A stretch of 64,000 nucleotides of DNA from Meandrina meandrites (GCA_963693305.1 OY855913.1:7062201-7126200); one strand, 5' to 3'; counted from the stretch's first letter, positions 33,764-44,513 are shown. Program-made: numbers and translations. Notes: a model not told the origin generated them from the letters alone.

Positions 33764-34189
33764 ATGGCAAGTATCGCGATTATGGCTGGTGGGGCTATAT
33801 TGAATGCTGCTGCTTTTATTGGCGGCAATTATCTTGCTAGGGCACTTGGTGGAGGTGACAAATCTGCACTTGATGAAAAAGTACGACATGATAAAGCTCT
33901 CGAGGCGTATCAAGCAGCTTACGCCAAATACTCTCGTGACCGTACCAAACTTCTCGACTGGATTGCGACTAACACGCAAATAAAAGAGCAGGCCAAGCAG
34001 AACTTTACTAACACTGACTACGCCTTCAAACTGTATAACAAAGCGCACCCTGACAAACAAATGATACCTCCCAAAGAACCCAAGTTCTCAGATTTCTATC
34101 AACCAAGCGAGCAGCAGAAAAATGGTGAACTCATGTTCGTGGGTGCGGGGGCTCTTGCTCTGGGCTACGCTGCCTTCCGGTTCCTTTAG
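33764..34189 (+). CDS. Polinton-associated protein with terminal membrane helices, 141 aa
   Basis: A hydrophobic N-terminus (ASIAIMAGGAILNAAAFIGG) and C-terminus (MFVGAGALALGYAAFRF) bracket a charged helical centre with DEKVRHDKALEAYQAAYAKY and EPKFSDFYQPSEQQKNGE. The combination of hydrophobic ends and central SDFY-P motif is one I recognise in many cnidarian Polintons. The function is unknown; a capsid-internal or membrane protein is plausible. Confidence 0.62.
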   Translation: MASIAIMAGGAILNAAAFIGGNYLARALGGGDKSALDEKVRHDKALEAYQAAYAKYSRDRTKLLDWIATNTQIKEQAKQNFTNTDYAFKLYNKAHPDKQMIPPKEPKFSDFYQPSEQQKNGELMFVGAGALALGYAAFRFL

Positions 34190-34201
34190 TGGTGGGGGAT
34201 C

Positions 34202-34291
34202 AGCAACTGAGTTGCTACCCACACCCCTAGGGTAAATCCCCAGAGTTTTAAACTTTTTTAATTTCTTACTTATATTATCAACTTTGTTGAT
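34202..34291. promoter_or_regulatory. Palindromes AGCAACTGAGTTGCT and ATCAACTTTGTTGAT upstream of integrase
   Basis: The first (34202-34216) lies just after the stop of the 141-aa gene. The second (34277-34291) lies 6 bp before the integrase ATG, in an AT-rich tract. Both share the CAAC-N3-GTTG core with sites at 30.1 and 32.1 kb. One could be a terminator and the other an operator. Confidence 0.6.
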
Positions 34292-34297
34292 ATTACG

Positions 34298-35289
34298 ATG
34301 GATGCTAAACTCACAAAGACATACTATAGTCCTGGGGGCTACTGGAAAGGTTTTGCCGCGATAAAAAAATTATCTGAAGCTGCCAAGGTACCAGAAGAAA
34401 CCGCAAAAAAGTGGCTGTTCAAGCAAGCACTCTGGCAGATATTCCTCCCAGCACCGAAGCGCATTCCTCGGCCGAAATTCGACGTTCCTACACCAAACAA
34501 AGTGCATCAGGCGGATCTTCTTTTTTTGCCACATGACAAACTACCCCGTGGGCGCAAAGTTTTCAAATATGCACTCACAGTTGTTGATGTTGCCAGCCGA
34601 TTCAAAGAAGCTGAACCCTTGACCTCTAAAAACTCTGATGAAGTTGCCCTTGCTTTTAAGAGAATTTACAAGCGCTCGCCTCTGAAATGGCCTGAACTGC
34701 TGCAGGTTGATCCTGGGCGTGAATTCATGGGCGCTGTTACAAAAGAAATGGAAAATCACAAAACGTACATTCGGCGCGGGCGAGTTGACATTCACCGTGA
34801 TCAGGCCATTGTTGAACGTTTTAACCGAACCCTGGCTGAGCGCTTGTTTGGGCACCAGTACGCAGTTGAAATGCGAAAGCCTGAGGCCAGCGGTCTACGG
34901 CGTGGGTAAAAAGACTTCCTGAAGTTGTGGCCGCTCTGAACAATGAAGTAACAAGCCTTATCGGCAAGAAACCTGTAGTTGCCATCAAAGAAAAAAATAT
35001 TTATGCAAAGCCATCGACACCTTATTTGAGGCCTGTTGGAGAAAGGGAAAAAAAGCTCCCCTCTCTTGTGAATGTTAGGTATTTGTACCAACCTGGCGAG
35101 CTTGAAGGTGGTGTGAAAAGAGCCACTGATCCAATCTGGTCTTTGAAAGTTTACAAAATTGAACGTTCTTTTACCAAACCGAATCAGCCCGTTCTCTACT
35201 ATTTGTATGACGGGCCCAAGCGCGGCTTCGTGCGTGAAGAACTGCTCGTTGTGCCTCCAAACACACAATTACCTCCCGAGCAACTTTAA
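34298..35289 (+). CDS. Polinton integrase (retroviral-type, DD35E), frameshifted
   Basis: The catalytic core shows D73 (HQADLLFLP), D138 (QVDPGREF) and E173 (AIVERFNRTLAERLF), giving exact D-35-E spacing. The N-terminal ~60 residues include a helical region. The frame breaks at about 34885, where a single base appears missing. The next frame carries the C-terminal SH3-like part (WSLKVYKIERSF … YDGPKRGFVREELLVV), ending at TAA 35287-35289. This enzyme joins the element's ends to host DNA. The gene converges with the polymerase gene and overlaps it by 21 bp. The break makes this copy non-functional unless it is an assembly error. Confidence 0.9.
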
Positions 35290-38200
35290 AGCTTCTTCTA
35301 TTTCTTTCATTTCTGTATTTGTTAATTCTATTTCTTCCATTTCTGTAGTAGCTAATAAAGCTTCCATTTCTTCCATTGCACTGTTGTACCCGTAAGCTTT
35401 TGTATTTACCCCGTCGTCAGCTATCCAGCGCTTTGAATCAAATGGGGACAGTGAAATTTTATTTACATACATGCCATAGATTTCGTGCCCCTCGCTTCGC
35501 AAAATGTTCATTCCATGCCACATCTGATCTTTGCTGAACAGCACCTGCTTGTACTGCTCGTGCTTTATTTGCTTCTTCACAACGATCTTTTTTACGCCTT
35601 TCGCTTTTTTTACGTTTATTTCGTCCACTTTTATCATCTTACAGCATTGCGACACTCTTGCTTTCGGATGTTTCTTTTTTATTTTTTTGACCAACTCTGC
35701 GTCTTTTGCCATTATTGCCTGCACTTTTTTTCCTTCGCAGGTGCACTCTTTTATTTCCGTCTCAGGGAAGTCTTTCTTTATTTTGTCTATTCCCTTTTTG
35801 CTTTCGTCTGCCTTCATGACTGAGTACATCTTTGACCTCAGGCCCACATACTCCAATATTGGGGTCCCCGCGCACTCGTCTTTCATTTTTCCCAGTACCT
35901 TTTTGTTCACTGTTGAGTGGAGCGGATGCTCCTTCGGGTAGTCTGATGTATCATAGAAGTTTTCGTTTTCTTTTATGTCTTTGTAGACATCCTCTGTTTC
36001 TATCTTCAGCAGCAGGCTGTCCGTGTCCGTGTACAGGAGCTCGCATTTCTCACCGTACTGCTTTTTCAGGTGGTTGTAAAAGAAGTCGTACATCAGTATC
36101 TTGCTTTTGTCAAGGATTGTCATTCCTGTGTAGACCGGCTTGTTGAGCAGCAGGGGGCTTTTGTGCATGTCAATGCCCACCAGGTCGTTTGTAAATATTA
36201 CGTGCCTTGCGTACAAAGGGCTAGCGATCAATTTTCTTATTTTGTCTTTCTCATTGCTGCGGACTATTTTTATGTCTACTCGGTTGCGCAGGTTTTCCAT
36301 GGTTTTGCCGAAAACTGAGTTATTCATCAGCTTGTAAAAGTTCTTTTCAAAGTCGTTGCTTGCCTGCTTTCTAAATTCTGTGTTCATCCGAATGTACGGC
36401 TCCATCCAACACTCTTGTTCGAACTCCAGCGCCCTTTTTACGCGCTTCAGTTTCATCCCCTGCTTCAGATAGAACTTCAAGTTTTCGTAGTGAACCACGT
36501 AGTCTTTTTTGTCCTCAAGTGTCAGCAGCAGCTTCTTGCTGTTTGGGATTTTCAGGTCCAATTCTTTTATCAGATTCTTTTGGTAGTCCGACATGTTTTC
36601 TTTTTTCACGACCTTTTTCTCTGGCGCCAGCGGGTAGCTGTTGTGTTCTTTATGCAGCTCCGCCGGGTACTCCAAATCAACTTCAAGGATCCAGCCTTTC
36701 TTGGCGTTTTCTTTTTTGTTCAGGATTTCCTCCTCTGTCGGCATCACTCGTTTCCATTTGAATCCGCTTTTGGGGAGAGGCTTGCTCATTGCCCAGCCGT
36801 ACAGGTTGTTCGCGTCCAGATACATAATGTAACTGTTTGGTTTGCTTTCGTCATAGTCTGATACCAAAGGATTGTTTGCCTTTGCGTGTCTTTTGCTTAC
36901 CATCGAGATTCCTCCGCGAATTCCTCGTTCCACGAACATATGCATTTCATGGTCTGTTAACAACTCAAGCTCGACACCCGTCTTTTTCAAGAGTGCGTCC
37001 CATGAGAGGCCTGGTGATGTGAAATAGTGCGCCGGGTCAAGACCGTACTGCCGCAAACACAATTTACGGAAATTTTCAAATACATCTGCCAACAGTGCTA
37101 CATCCGTTTTTACGTAAAGGTCATGGTAATCCCCCAATGTTTTACAATCAAAAGTCTCCCATACTGTCTTCGCGTGAGCGTACTCATATTCTGTAATGTG
37201 TTCATCGTTGAGTTTGCTGTAGAAGTCTTCTTTTTTGGGCAGACTTGTTTCGCTGAATTTCGCCCATGAATCCATGTACTCGTATGGGTAAATTCCCTTT
37301 TTGTAAAGCAGATCACTGCCATTTGATAATGTTGATGTGATTTTTAGTGCCTCCTTTGGCGTTTCTTCTACCTGCGATTCCAATCTTGCTTCTACCAACG
37401 AGTCCAAGCTTCCTTGCAAAAAGTTCAAGCTGTCTATGAAACGCAGACCTCCGACCGAAAAGGTTATGTATTTCTCCATGTTGTTTGCGACGCATTTCAC
37501 CTCTTTTTGCAAATTTGACATCGCTTGCATTAAATGGTGTGCGTCGTATCCCCTAAGGTTGTGAAAAACAATTGGTATCTGGTCCGTCTTGGATTTTATT
37601 CGCATTTTAAGGTTACATGCGTTGTGCGCGGCTCCGCGGTACGCGCCCGTTATGTGGCAATGGTCTTTTACTGCGTCTCTGTAGTTTTTCTGAAGTAAAG
37701 GTTCTGCGCAGAACAAACATGCTTCCTGATTGTTTGCAATCCATTGGTCTATTTTGTCTTTTTCTTTTCTTTCCCTTTTTGGCCCAACTAATTTTATTTT
37801 TTTTGAGTGCCGCGTAATAACAACCTTTGTGGCTTTGACCGCAATAACAGCCTGTATCATGGTCGCAGACGGGTATTGAGTCTAAGAATTCATCTTTTAT
37901 CAAACGTTTGTTACAAATATGACATTCAGACGCGGTTTTGTATTTTTCCCAGTCTTCGGCCGACATCACAATCGGCTTTGGTGTGGCCAAACTCTCTCTT
38001 ATTTTCGTTTCTTCCTGCAGTATTCCGTTAAGAAACTCTTTTACCGCATTTTCGCCCCTGTAAACTTTTGACCCTGTTACTTCGCCGTCGCTTCTCACAA
38101 CAATGTACGAATACCCGCACGCTTCATGCCATTCGGTCTTTTCTGTGTAGCTTTTGTTCTTTCTTTCCGGCCCGCGCTCACAGCCGGGTATCTTTTTTAC

Positions 38201-39358
38201 CAGTGCCTCAAAGTCCGCATATATCACATAGGGCGCCTTCATCTGTTTGTGGTAATTTTGGAAAGCGAGGATGTTTTTCCCCTCTTCTGGCATCTCAATC
38301 CTTGGCGGCCTGCCGTTCACACCATTGCAATATTTTTTGTGTTTCTCGAGCAAGTCCGCTCTTGAGAAACCTGTTAAGTACATCATGCAGTAGTGTTTTG
38401 CATTTCTGTTTTTGCTTTGATCGAACAGCAAAGCGCTTTCTCTTTTTACGTAACAATAGTGCTGAATTTTCCCTGACTCAATCAACATCAGGTTTATTCT
38501 CGGTACGTTCGTTTCTTTTCTGCTTATCCTGTGCACAATCACGGTGTCGTTTTCCCAGCCGAACACGTTTATTGCAAGGTTTGGGTTTTGTTTTTCAAGC
38601 TTGTCGATTTGTTTTACCGGTGTTGGAAAGTCAATTCCTTTGTAGTTTATGCCATCATTTTTAACCGGATATCTGCTTGGTCTTTGTGGGTTCTTTCCAT
38701 CTTGTGGAGGAAATAAAGCAGCTCTTAGAGCCCACTTCAGGCATTCGTTGTCTTTGTTTTTTACATTTATTATTGCCTTCTTTTTTGCTAGATCGGCTGG
38801 AAGTGGCAAATAGGTTCCTCCGCGCAGTGGCTGATATTTTGCGACATTCACGTATGCTAACTCTATACTTTCAATTTCCCATCCTGATCCTTGCAATGAC
38901 CAGTTTTCTATTTCTCCCTTTATTCTTCCCATGAATTCTTCATATTTTTGTTCTATCTGTTCTTTGTCATACCTGGTAAAAACGTGCGGCTGGTCCTCTT
39001 TGAAATAGTGCGACATTTCTTGCGTTTCTCCGTTTCTTTCTATTTCAAAATTTACTTTTAGCCCGAAGCTCACCTTTACACTTCCCAACTTTAGAATTTC
39101 CTGTTCAATCAAATTTGTATACTTTTCTTTATTTGCATTTTTAAACATATAAATATCTTTGTTGTTTGGATTTGTTTGAGATACGTTCATTATCCATACA
39201 CGAAGCCATTCCTGGAAATTAGTCTGACTTATTTTAAACACATCACGTACAGGAACACGTTCAGGTTGTAATGGTTGAGGAAGATTTCTATTTTCCTCTC
39301 TAGTTATTGAACTGTAAAATGTTTGCAGAACATCTGATGAAAATCTTGCAGCCGACAT
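35269..39358 (-). CDS. Protein-primed type DNA polymerase B, frameshifted
   Basis: The first open part (39358 to about 37790) carries a ~350-residue N-terminal region and the Exo I motif YADFEAL (residues 380-386). The second (about 37800 to 35269) has Exo II (FHNLRGYDAH), Exo III (Y-V-K-T-D-V-A-L-L-A-D), Pol A (DANNLYG), Pol B (KLMNNSVFGKT) and Pol C (YTDTDS). All catalytic acids are present. Between Exo I and Exo II are two Cys/His modules of the form D-H-x-x-T-G-x-Y-x-G-x2-H-x2-C. The frames part near an A8 homopolymer at about 37798-37805. The gene starts at the inner edge of the right TIR. Product: genome replication. Confidence 0.92.
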
Positions 39359-39725
39359 CTCGGCGTATATACAAGTGCAGATAATTGTTCAAATGGAAAA
39401 TAATTCTGGCACACTTTTGTATATAGACAGTGCATACATTTCTTCAAAAGAAAATAATTTTTTGTGTCACATCCGCTCGCTCGGTTTGGGGTCACGCTAT
39501 TTGTTTACTTCCATGCTTGCTTATTTTCTCTTACACCACACACACATATATAATGAGGGTTCTAGCAGAAATTTTATAACACACTTTTAATGATATAAAA
39601 CAAAGCTGTTTTCTCAAGAAACGAGGCGAGAAAGGGAGCCGAGTTTCTTGAGAAAACAGCTTTGTTTTATATCATTAAAAGTGTGTTATAAAATTTGTGC
39701 TAGAACCCTCATTATATATGTGTGT
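39356..39725. repeat. Polinton right TIR with internal hairpin
   Basis: Inverted copy of 24345-24714. Its inner limit is the polymerase start codon (39356-39358). Outer palindrome at about 39540-39725. The 20-bp loop matches the left one in the same TIR orientation. Confidence 0.93.
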
Positions 39726-39848
39726 ACGTGTTTTCTTTGATTACTTGTGCCGCTTTGGGATATTTATCTCTTCCCATTTCTGCTGTTTTTCTCAATGCAA
39801 CAGTAGCGATCGTCCCTGAGGGCTTGTCCCCAAATGAGATTCTTTGTA

Positions 39849-40021
39849 TACATTTCGCCGATAAAAAGTAAAATATAAAACTTTAAGGTAAAAACTGATT
39901 AAAATTGAAACTAAACGTTTTCGATCTATTTGATCATCATCAGAGTGATGATCTGATGATGATCAAATGGATCGAAAATGTTTAGTTTCAATTTTAATCA
40001 GTTTTTACCTTAAAGTTTTAT
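39849..40021. mobile_element. Foldback element with 15-bp target repeat
   Basis: Near-perfect palindrome from 39875 to 40021 (arms 'ataaaactttaaggtaaaaa…', centre near 39948). It is flanked by a direct repeat ATGAGATTCTTTGTA at 39834 and 40022. It lies in the BEL/Pao RT, whose frame resumes on each side of the duplicated target. Confidence 0.75.
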
Positions 40022-40164
40022 ATGAGATTCTTTGTATTATATACGTGTCTGGTGGTCTTTCACTGTCCATATCTCTCTATAAAAATCTATGTGTATGTTG
40101 TTCTATAGTCTTGATCTTAACTGTACTGTTGGTACATTTTCTTGATATCGCCTATCATTCCAAA

Positions 40165-40420
40165 AAAAAATTACAATCTTTATTATTTACTACACACTTG
40201 ATGATTTCGACATTGCTGATCATAGCAGTATGCAGGACGCGTGTCACATATCAACCTAGTAAATGGCCCAGTTTACCACGAGTCTCTTGTAGCTCAGTTA
40301 GTTAGAGCGCCCAACCGGTATCTGGGAGGCCATGGGTTCGATTCCCGTCGGGGACTCAGAATTTTTCTTTTCCCATGCTCGTGTCATTGTTGAGAAAGAT
40401 CATCTTCATTTAATGCTATG
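40165..40420 (+). repeat. tRNA-derived SINE inserted in BEL/Pao
   Basis: The tRNA-like head at 40282-40357 has an A box (tagctcagttagttagagc) and B box (ggttcgattcccg). It is followed by 'cagaatttttcttttcccatgctcgtg', shared in part with the head at 46563. BEL/Pao coding sequence (NDLLGVLIRFRENN) ends at about 40415 and resumes near 40165, so the insert is about 250 bp. Exact ends are not resolved. Confidence 0.6.
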
Positions 40421-43160
40421 TTGTTTTCCCTGAATCTTATGAGTACTCCCAAGAGATCATTAAGTAGCTAGGTGTGGTCCTTTAGCCCAGTAGTCATTGA
40501 GCATGTGGCCCATGTAGCGTGCGCTGCTATTAAACACGATTCTTACTGGGGTTGATTTGGAGTCTGGTTTCAAAGCTTTATGATGAGAAATGTAGTGAAT
40601 TGGCCCTTTGTAGTTTTCTAGTTCTGTTTGAGAGAGCTTTCGTCGTGCTACTTCTCTTTCGATCATATCTCCGATTTGCTTCTGATAAGCTTTGGCGTGT
40701 TCTTCATTTTTTGCTAATCTTAATTTTTTCTGTTGATATGAGCATTCCCATAGCAGCTCTTTTGTTATTAGGTAATTCGGCGGGATCTCAAATCCATGGG
40801 TATTCTGCAATCCATCTCTTTTCGTCCTTATTATGCTCCAGCTTGCGTTCCATTAGATGTAATTCCTTTTCTTCCTTGGGTCCCTAATGAACATTTTCCA
40901 CACTTATATCCACCGCAGCGGGGTGTACAGCCGATCCCAAGGTTCTCTATGTTATACAAGTCCTCAACTCGTACAATTGCTGTGTTGACATTTATGTGAT
41001 CGAGCATATGGTTTCTTGTCCTTTCCTTGATAAAGGGATGTGTTCTGCCAATACATTTTCAGAAGCGATTTTTTAGTAGTAAGAGGTGGCCTAAAGTTTG
41101 TTCATTCTGTGGATGGTACGCGGCGTACTCGTAACCGATCAAGACGTCAATTGTTCCTGGTGGTCTTGATATATCTTCTTTAGAAATATTTTTTAACAGT
41201 TGGACGATTCCGTCCACGTTTACACTCTGTATGTGTGAAGTAATTTTATCGATACCGTTTACTTCGACCTGAACTTCTTGTCCCTGTTTGTCAATAAGCG
41301 AAAGTGTATATCTGTTAGATGAAATCTTTTCGTTATCGCCTCCTACTTTAATCACTGTCAGTTGTACTTTTGTCCCTTTCAATCGTTCAGCTTTTGGCCT
41401 TGCTGTTCGTGATGAAACAGAGTGATGCTCCGCTGTCCCAAAGGACGTTGGCCCAACCGCGCTTCGTATGAATTTTCTGTAACTGTAAAAGGCAAGAATC
41501 TACCATTGAGTTCTTGCATAGGCTCGTTGATCCGGAGCCAACTTCCGGTCGTTTTTCATCTTTTTGAAGTGTCTTATGGTGCCATCTTGTACACTCTCTT
41601 ACACCGCATGGCCTTTTTTTTACATTCCAGTACTCTGTGTCCTCTTCTTAAACATGACCAACAAGCTCCTTTTTCTTTTTATATTTCATTCTCTCTTCGA
41701 TTGGTTTTAATAGATATATAATTTGCAGTCGTTTGTTTAATGATCTGCCTCTTTATGAAAGAGACCTGACTTGTACTGTGGGATCCGTTGGCTTCAGTTC
41801 CATCTTTATTTGTTCCTGTATAAGTCGCGGGTAAGTCGTAGTTCTGCGGTTTCACACTCTATCGCCCTTTTCTGGCTGAGAAGAAAGTTTAGCAGACTTG
41901 GAAACTTGTTGGTTTTATCCACTGTACTGTTATCTGCGCTGACCAGTTTAACCCATTCCTTCTTTATCTCGGCATGCAGTTTTCTTTCAATTATGCTCAC
42001 CGAACTGGTTGTTGTAATCTCTCTTTCTAGTCCATGTCTCTTCAGGTCGTTATGTCCATTGTTTATTGCGTCAGCAAATTCCACGAATCTCTTGTTCTCG
42101 CCTTCTTTGTTGGGTCTTACACTTTGAATTGTATTAATGATGGCGTCAGCTACTTTAGCTTAATTTATTTCTCGTCTACTGAGTCGTTTCCACATCTCTT
42201 GGATATCATCCTCTAAGCCTTTGGCCGCATCCGTTGGCTCCTTTCCGAGGCAGGAGCGTAGAATGTAACACGCGCTGTCTCTATTCACTGCAGGCATGAC
42301 TTGTTTTTGGAAATCCTGTTTAAACTGAGGATATTGTCTCACTTTTCCGTCAAAAAAACGGCATCTTGACCTTCTCTAAGCGTAAGGCGCAGTAGTGGTT
42401 AGCGTTGTTTTCTTGTACTGTCGAGGCGGTAAAAGTTTCAATCCTTTCGATTGTCTCGTTGTAACGTGTTTGGATTGTTCGGAATCCAGTCAATTTAATT
42501 TCTTGCAGAAGCTTAATTTAGAATCTCAACCATTTTGTCATGCGCGGTCTTGCAATCTTTCAGCTTTGCGGAAAGCCATCACTGTGTTTCTGTTGTCCGC
42601 GATTAATTCAATTGTTTTCTCAATACGTTCGACAAGAGCTTCAAAGATTGCTTCGGTGGACTTCTTCTTCACGATTGTCTTTTGGACGATCCTTTGAAAT
42701 TCTTCTTCTCTTAATTTGATCATTAATTTCAATTCTTCCTTTTCCTTCTGTTCAGTCAATTGTTTTTCATTGTCATACTTCGTGTATACCGCCGATGCTC
42801 CATTGTATTCTTCTTGTAGTTCATCGATCCATTTTTCACTCGTCGCAATCTCCTCCTCGGAAAGGTATATTAAATAAATGTCGTGTTTACCTTCTACTAT
42901 AGACCACACTTCAGTAAGCTTTTTAAATTTTGTTCTCAGAATCTAGTATCTTTATCTTCAGCGTTCGCCTTTAAGAATTCGTTCTTTTTTCTCGTAAATC
43001 TTGTCTTCGCGCTTCTACTATCTTCAGGGCGTCTTCTGCCATTGTACTTGGATTTCGAATGTACTGCTAGTCGCAATAATCCTCAACTTTCCAAATATTT
43101 TACAGTTTATTCAGTCATCTTGTTTACAGGAAAATATTCGAAATCTACTAACAGATTAGA

Positions 43161-43228
43161 ATTATAGTCAACAAATGCCGGGATTAATATGCATTGACAC
43201 AGAACAATATTTACATACCTATTGGTGT
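43161..43228. other. BEL/Pao 5' leader or LTR edge
   Basis: This lies upstream of the gag remnant on the minus strand. No polypurine tract, primer-binding site or LTR match is identified with confidence. Confidence 0.25.
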
Positions 43229-43376
43229 CTGTCAAGTCTGCGACCAGTAATATTGGCTTCGACGATGTTATCAATTAATTACGTACGACATTGCTAAGTC
43301 ATGTCGCACAAAAACGTCACTCATTAATTTCGTATAAGAACGAAACAGAGAATTCTGGTGTCGCAGACTTGACGTT
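43229..43376. mobile_element. Short inverted-repeat element
   Basis: A perfect 14-bp inverted repeat GTCAAGTCTGCGAC (from about 43229; complement ending about 43375) brackets ~120 bp of AT-rich DNA. No target duplication was recognised. It might be a small MITE or a hairpin within an LTR. Confidence 0.4.
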
Positions 43377-43854
43377 GATAAACGAATTGTGAGGTTGTTG
43401 TTAGCTAGAGTGGACGAATCGCGGCCCGATCAAGTTAATTTGTGCGAGATTTGGCTTTCTTAATGGCTACAATGGAAAATCTTAGCAAAGCGCTTGATGC
43501 AATTTGAAATTGAAGGACAAGACACTGTACAAAATCTTTTCGCTGTAGAGCATATGCAGGAAAAACGGGATGCCATATTGTCATGCTACGGAATGATGCG
43601 GGACAAGTTATGCAGACTTACATAAAAAACTGACCGAAATAGGACAATCGAAATATAAATATCGAGAAAAGTCCGCGAAATATTTATATCGAAACTGTAT
43701 TGAAATATGTGAAATCATTTGACTGTTATATTTGTTTTCTTTTTTTTTTATTATCTATTTTTTACAGCACGCATACTTATATTATTAATTACAAAAACTA
43801 CATATAAAACTACGACAATACAGCTACTTACGCTAATTACAACTTGCTCTAATT

Positions 43855-43895
43855 ACTCTCTTAGTTCCTTGCCCCCAGGTGGGGGATAGGGCCGG
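43855..43895 (-). repeat. Isolated LINE 3' tail
   Basis: About 38 bp on the minus strand (ggccctatcccccacctggg… ggaactaagagagt) match the 3' end of the LINE at 18781-18820. It is either an extremely 5'-truncated LINE copy or the tail of a SINE mobilised by that LINE. Confidence 0.7.
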
Positions 43896-44513
43896 TAATG
43901 ATAATGCTTGAATAAACAAAAGTAATATTTAAACCGCTTACGTTACACTACTTTTTAATCGCGGACAATTACTACAAACTTTTACCACGGTTACTAGAAC
44001 TAGTGGAAACTGCAAAAAAAAAATGACGAAAAAGCGATAATTTACATATGGAACACAACAGTATATTTAGCTATTTTTACAGTTTAACTTGCACCTTTGC
44101 TCTGCTAGTTTCTATTTCTATTTTGTTTTTAAGGATAGCCAAGAAAGCGTCTAAGAAAACAGGTCGCCGGATTTGGATATACATATCGCAGTTTATATTT
44201 CACTTTGGATATATATAATAAAATTTGGACATAAATATGGCAACTCGGTACATAAAAATCACTGTTCGACATTTTGATCCTGTTTGACAAGCATAAAAAG
44301 CCGTGGTTACGTGACGTCAATCTTCCAGTAATTATTACGTCAATCGTCTAATAATAGAAACTTCTTCCAAATTTCGGTGCTACTCGGTTAGTTGGAATCA
44401 GCCGGGGATTGAAAGCCAATCAGAAACGGAGAAATAGTTTGAATGAATAATAGTAATAGTTATCTAACTTCTGAAACCGTTTTTAAAATAGGTGAAAGAG
44501 AGGAAGTGCAAAG

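Larger units (their letters stand above)
24345..39725. mobile_element. Maverick/Polinton (adintovirus-like) element
   Basis: A 15.4-kb element bounded by ~370-bp TIRs (24345-24714; 39356-39725). It is flanked by ACGTG on both sides (24340-24344; 39726-39730), with a sixth base matching poorly; Polintons usually make 6-bp duplications. Both flanks read as one BEL/Pao RT gene once the element is removed. It encodes polymerase B, a DD35E integrase, a packaging ATPase and capsid-type proteins, which is the defining Polinton set. Gene order from the left is: zinc-ribbon protein, 41-aa frame (-), hydrophobic protein (-), penton-like (-), 453-aa protein (+), coiled-coil protein (-), major capsid (+), ATPase (+), five small proteins (+), integrase (+), polymerase (-). 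Confidence 0.93.
39726..43160 (-). pseudogene. BEL/Pao retrotransposon gag-protease-RT, upstream part
   Basis: Reading leftward from about 43.1 kb: a gag-like coiled-coil stretch (about 42909-42538; ELKLMIKLREEEFQ), more gag fragments (42342-41806), and a region before RT with SVNVDGIVQLLKNISKEDIS and GYEYAAYHP (41382-41059). Then comes RT with GPIHYISHHKALKPDS and VRIVFNSSARYMGH (40810-40460). The RT continues past a SINE to GDIKKMY, past a foldback element to SFGDKPSGTIATVALRKTAE, and stops at 39726, where the Polinton is inserted. Frames are broken many times. It was the landing site for all later insertions in this cluster. Confidence 0.8.

Noticed and set aside
28889..36861. Many 60-150 codon plus-strand frames opposite polymerase and other minus-strand genes
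   Set aside because: They are low-complexity Phe/Leu/Cys-rich antisense readings of real genes with no domain.
22360..43450. Pairing 22360-22745 with a 5' LTR near 43.2-43.4 kb
   Set aside because: No matching sequence was seen at the right end, so an intact LTR pair cannot be claimed.
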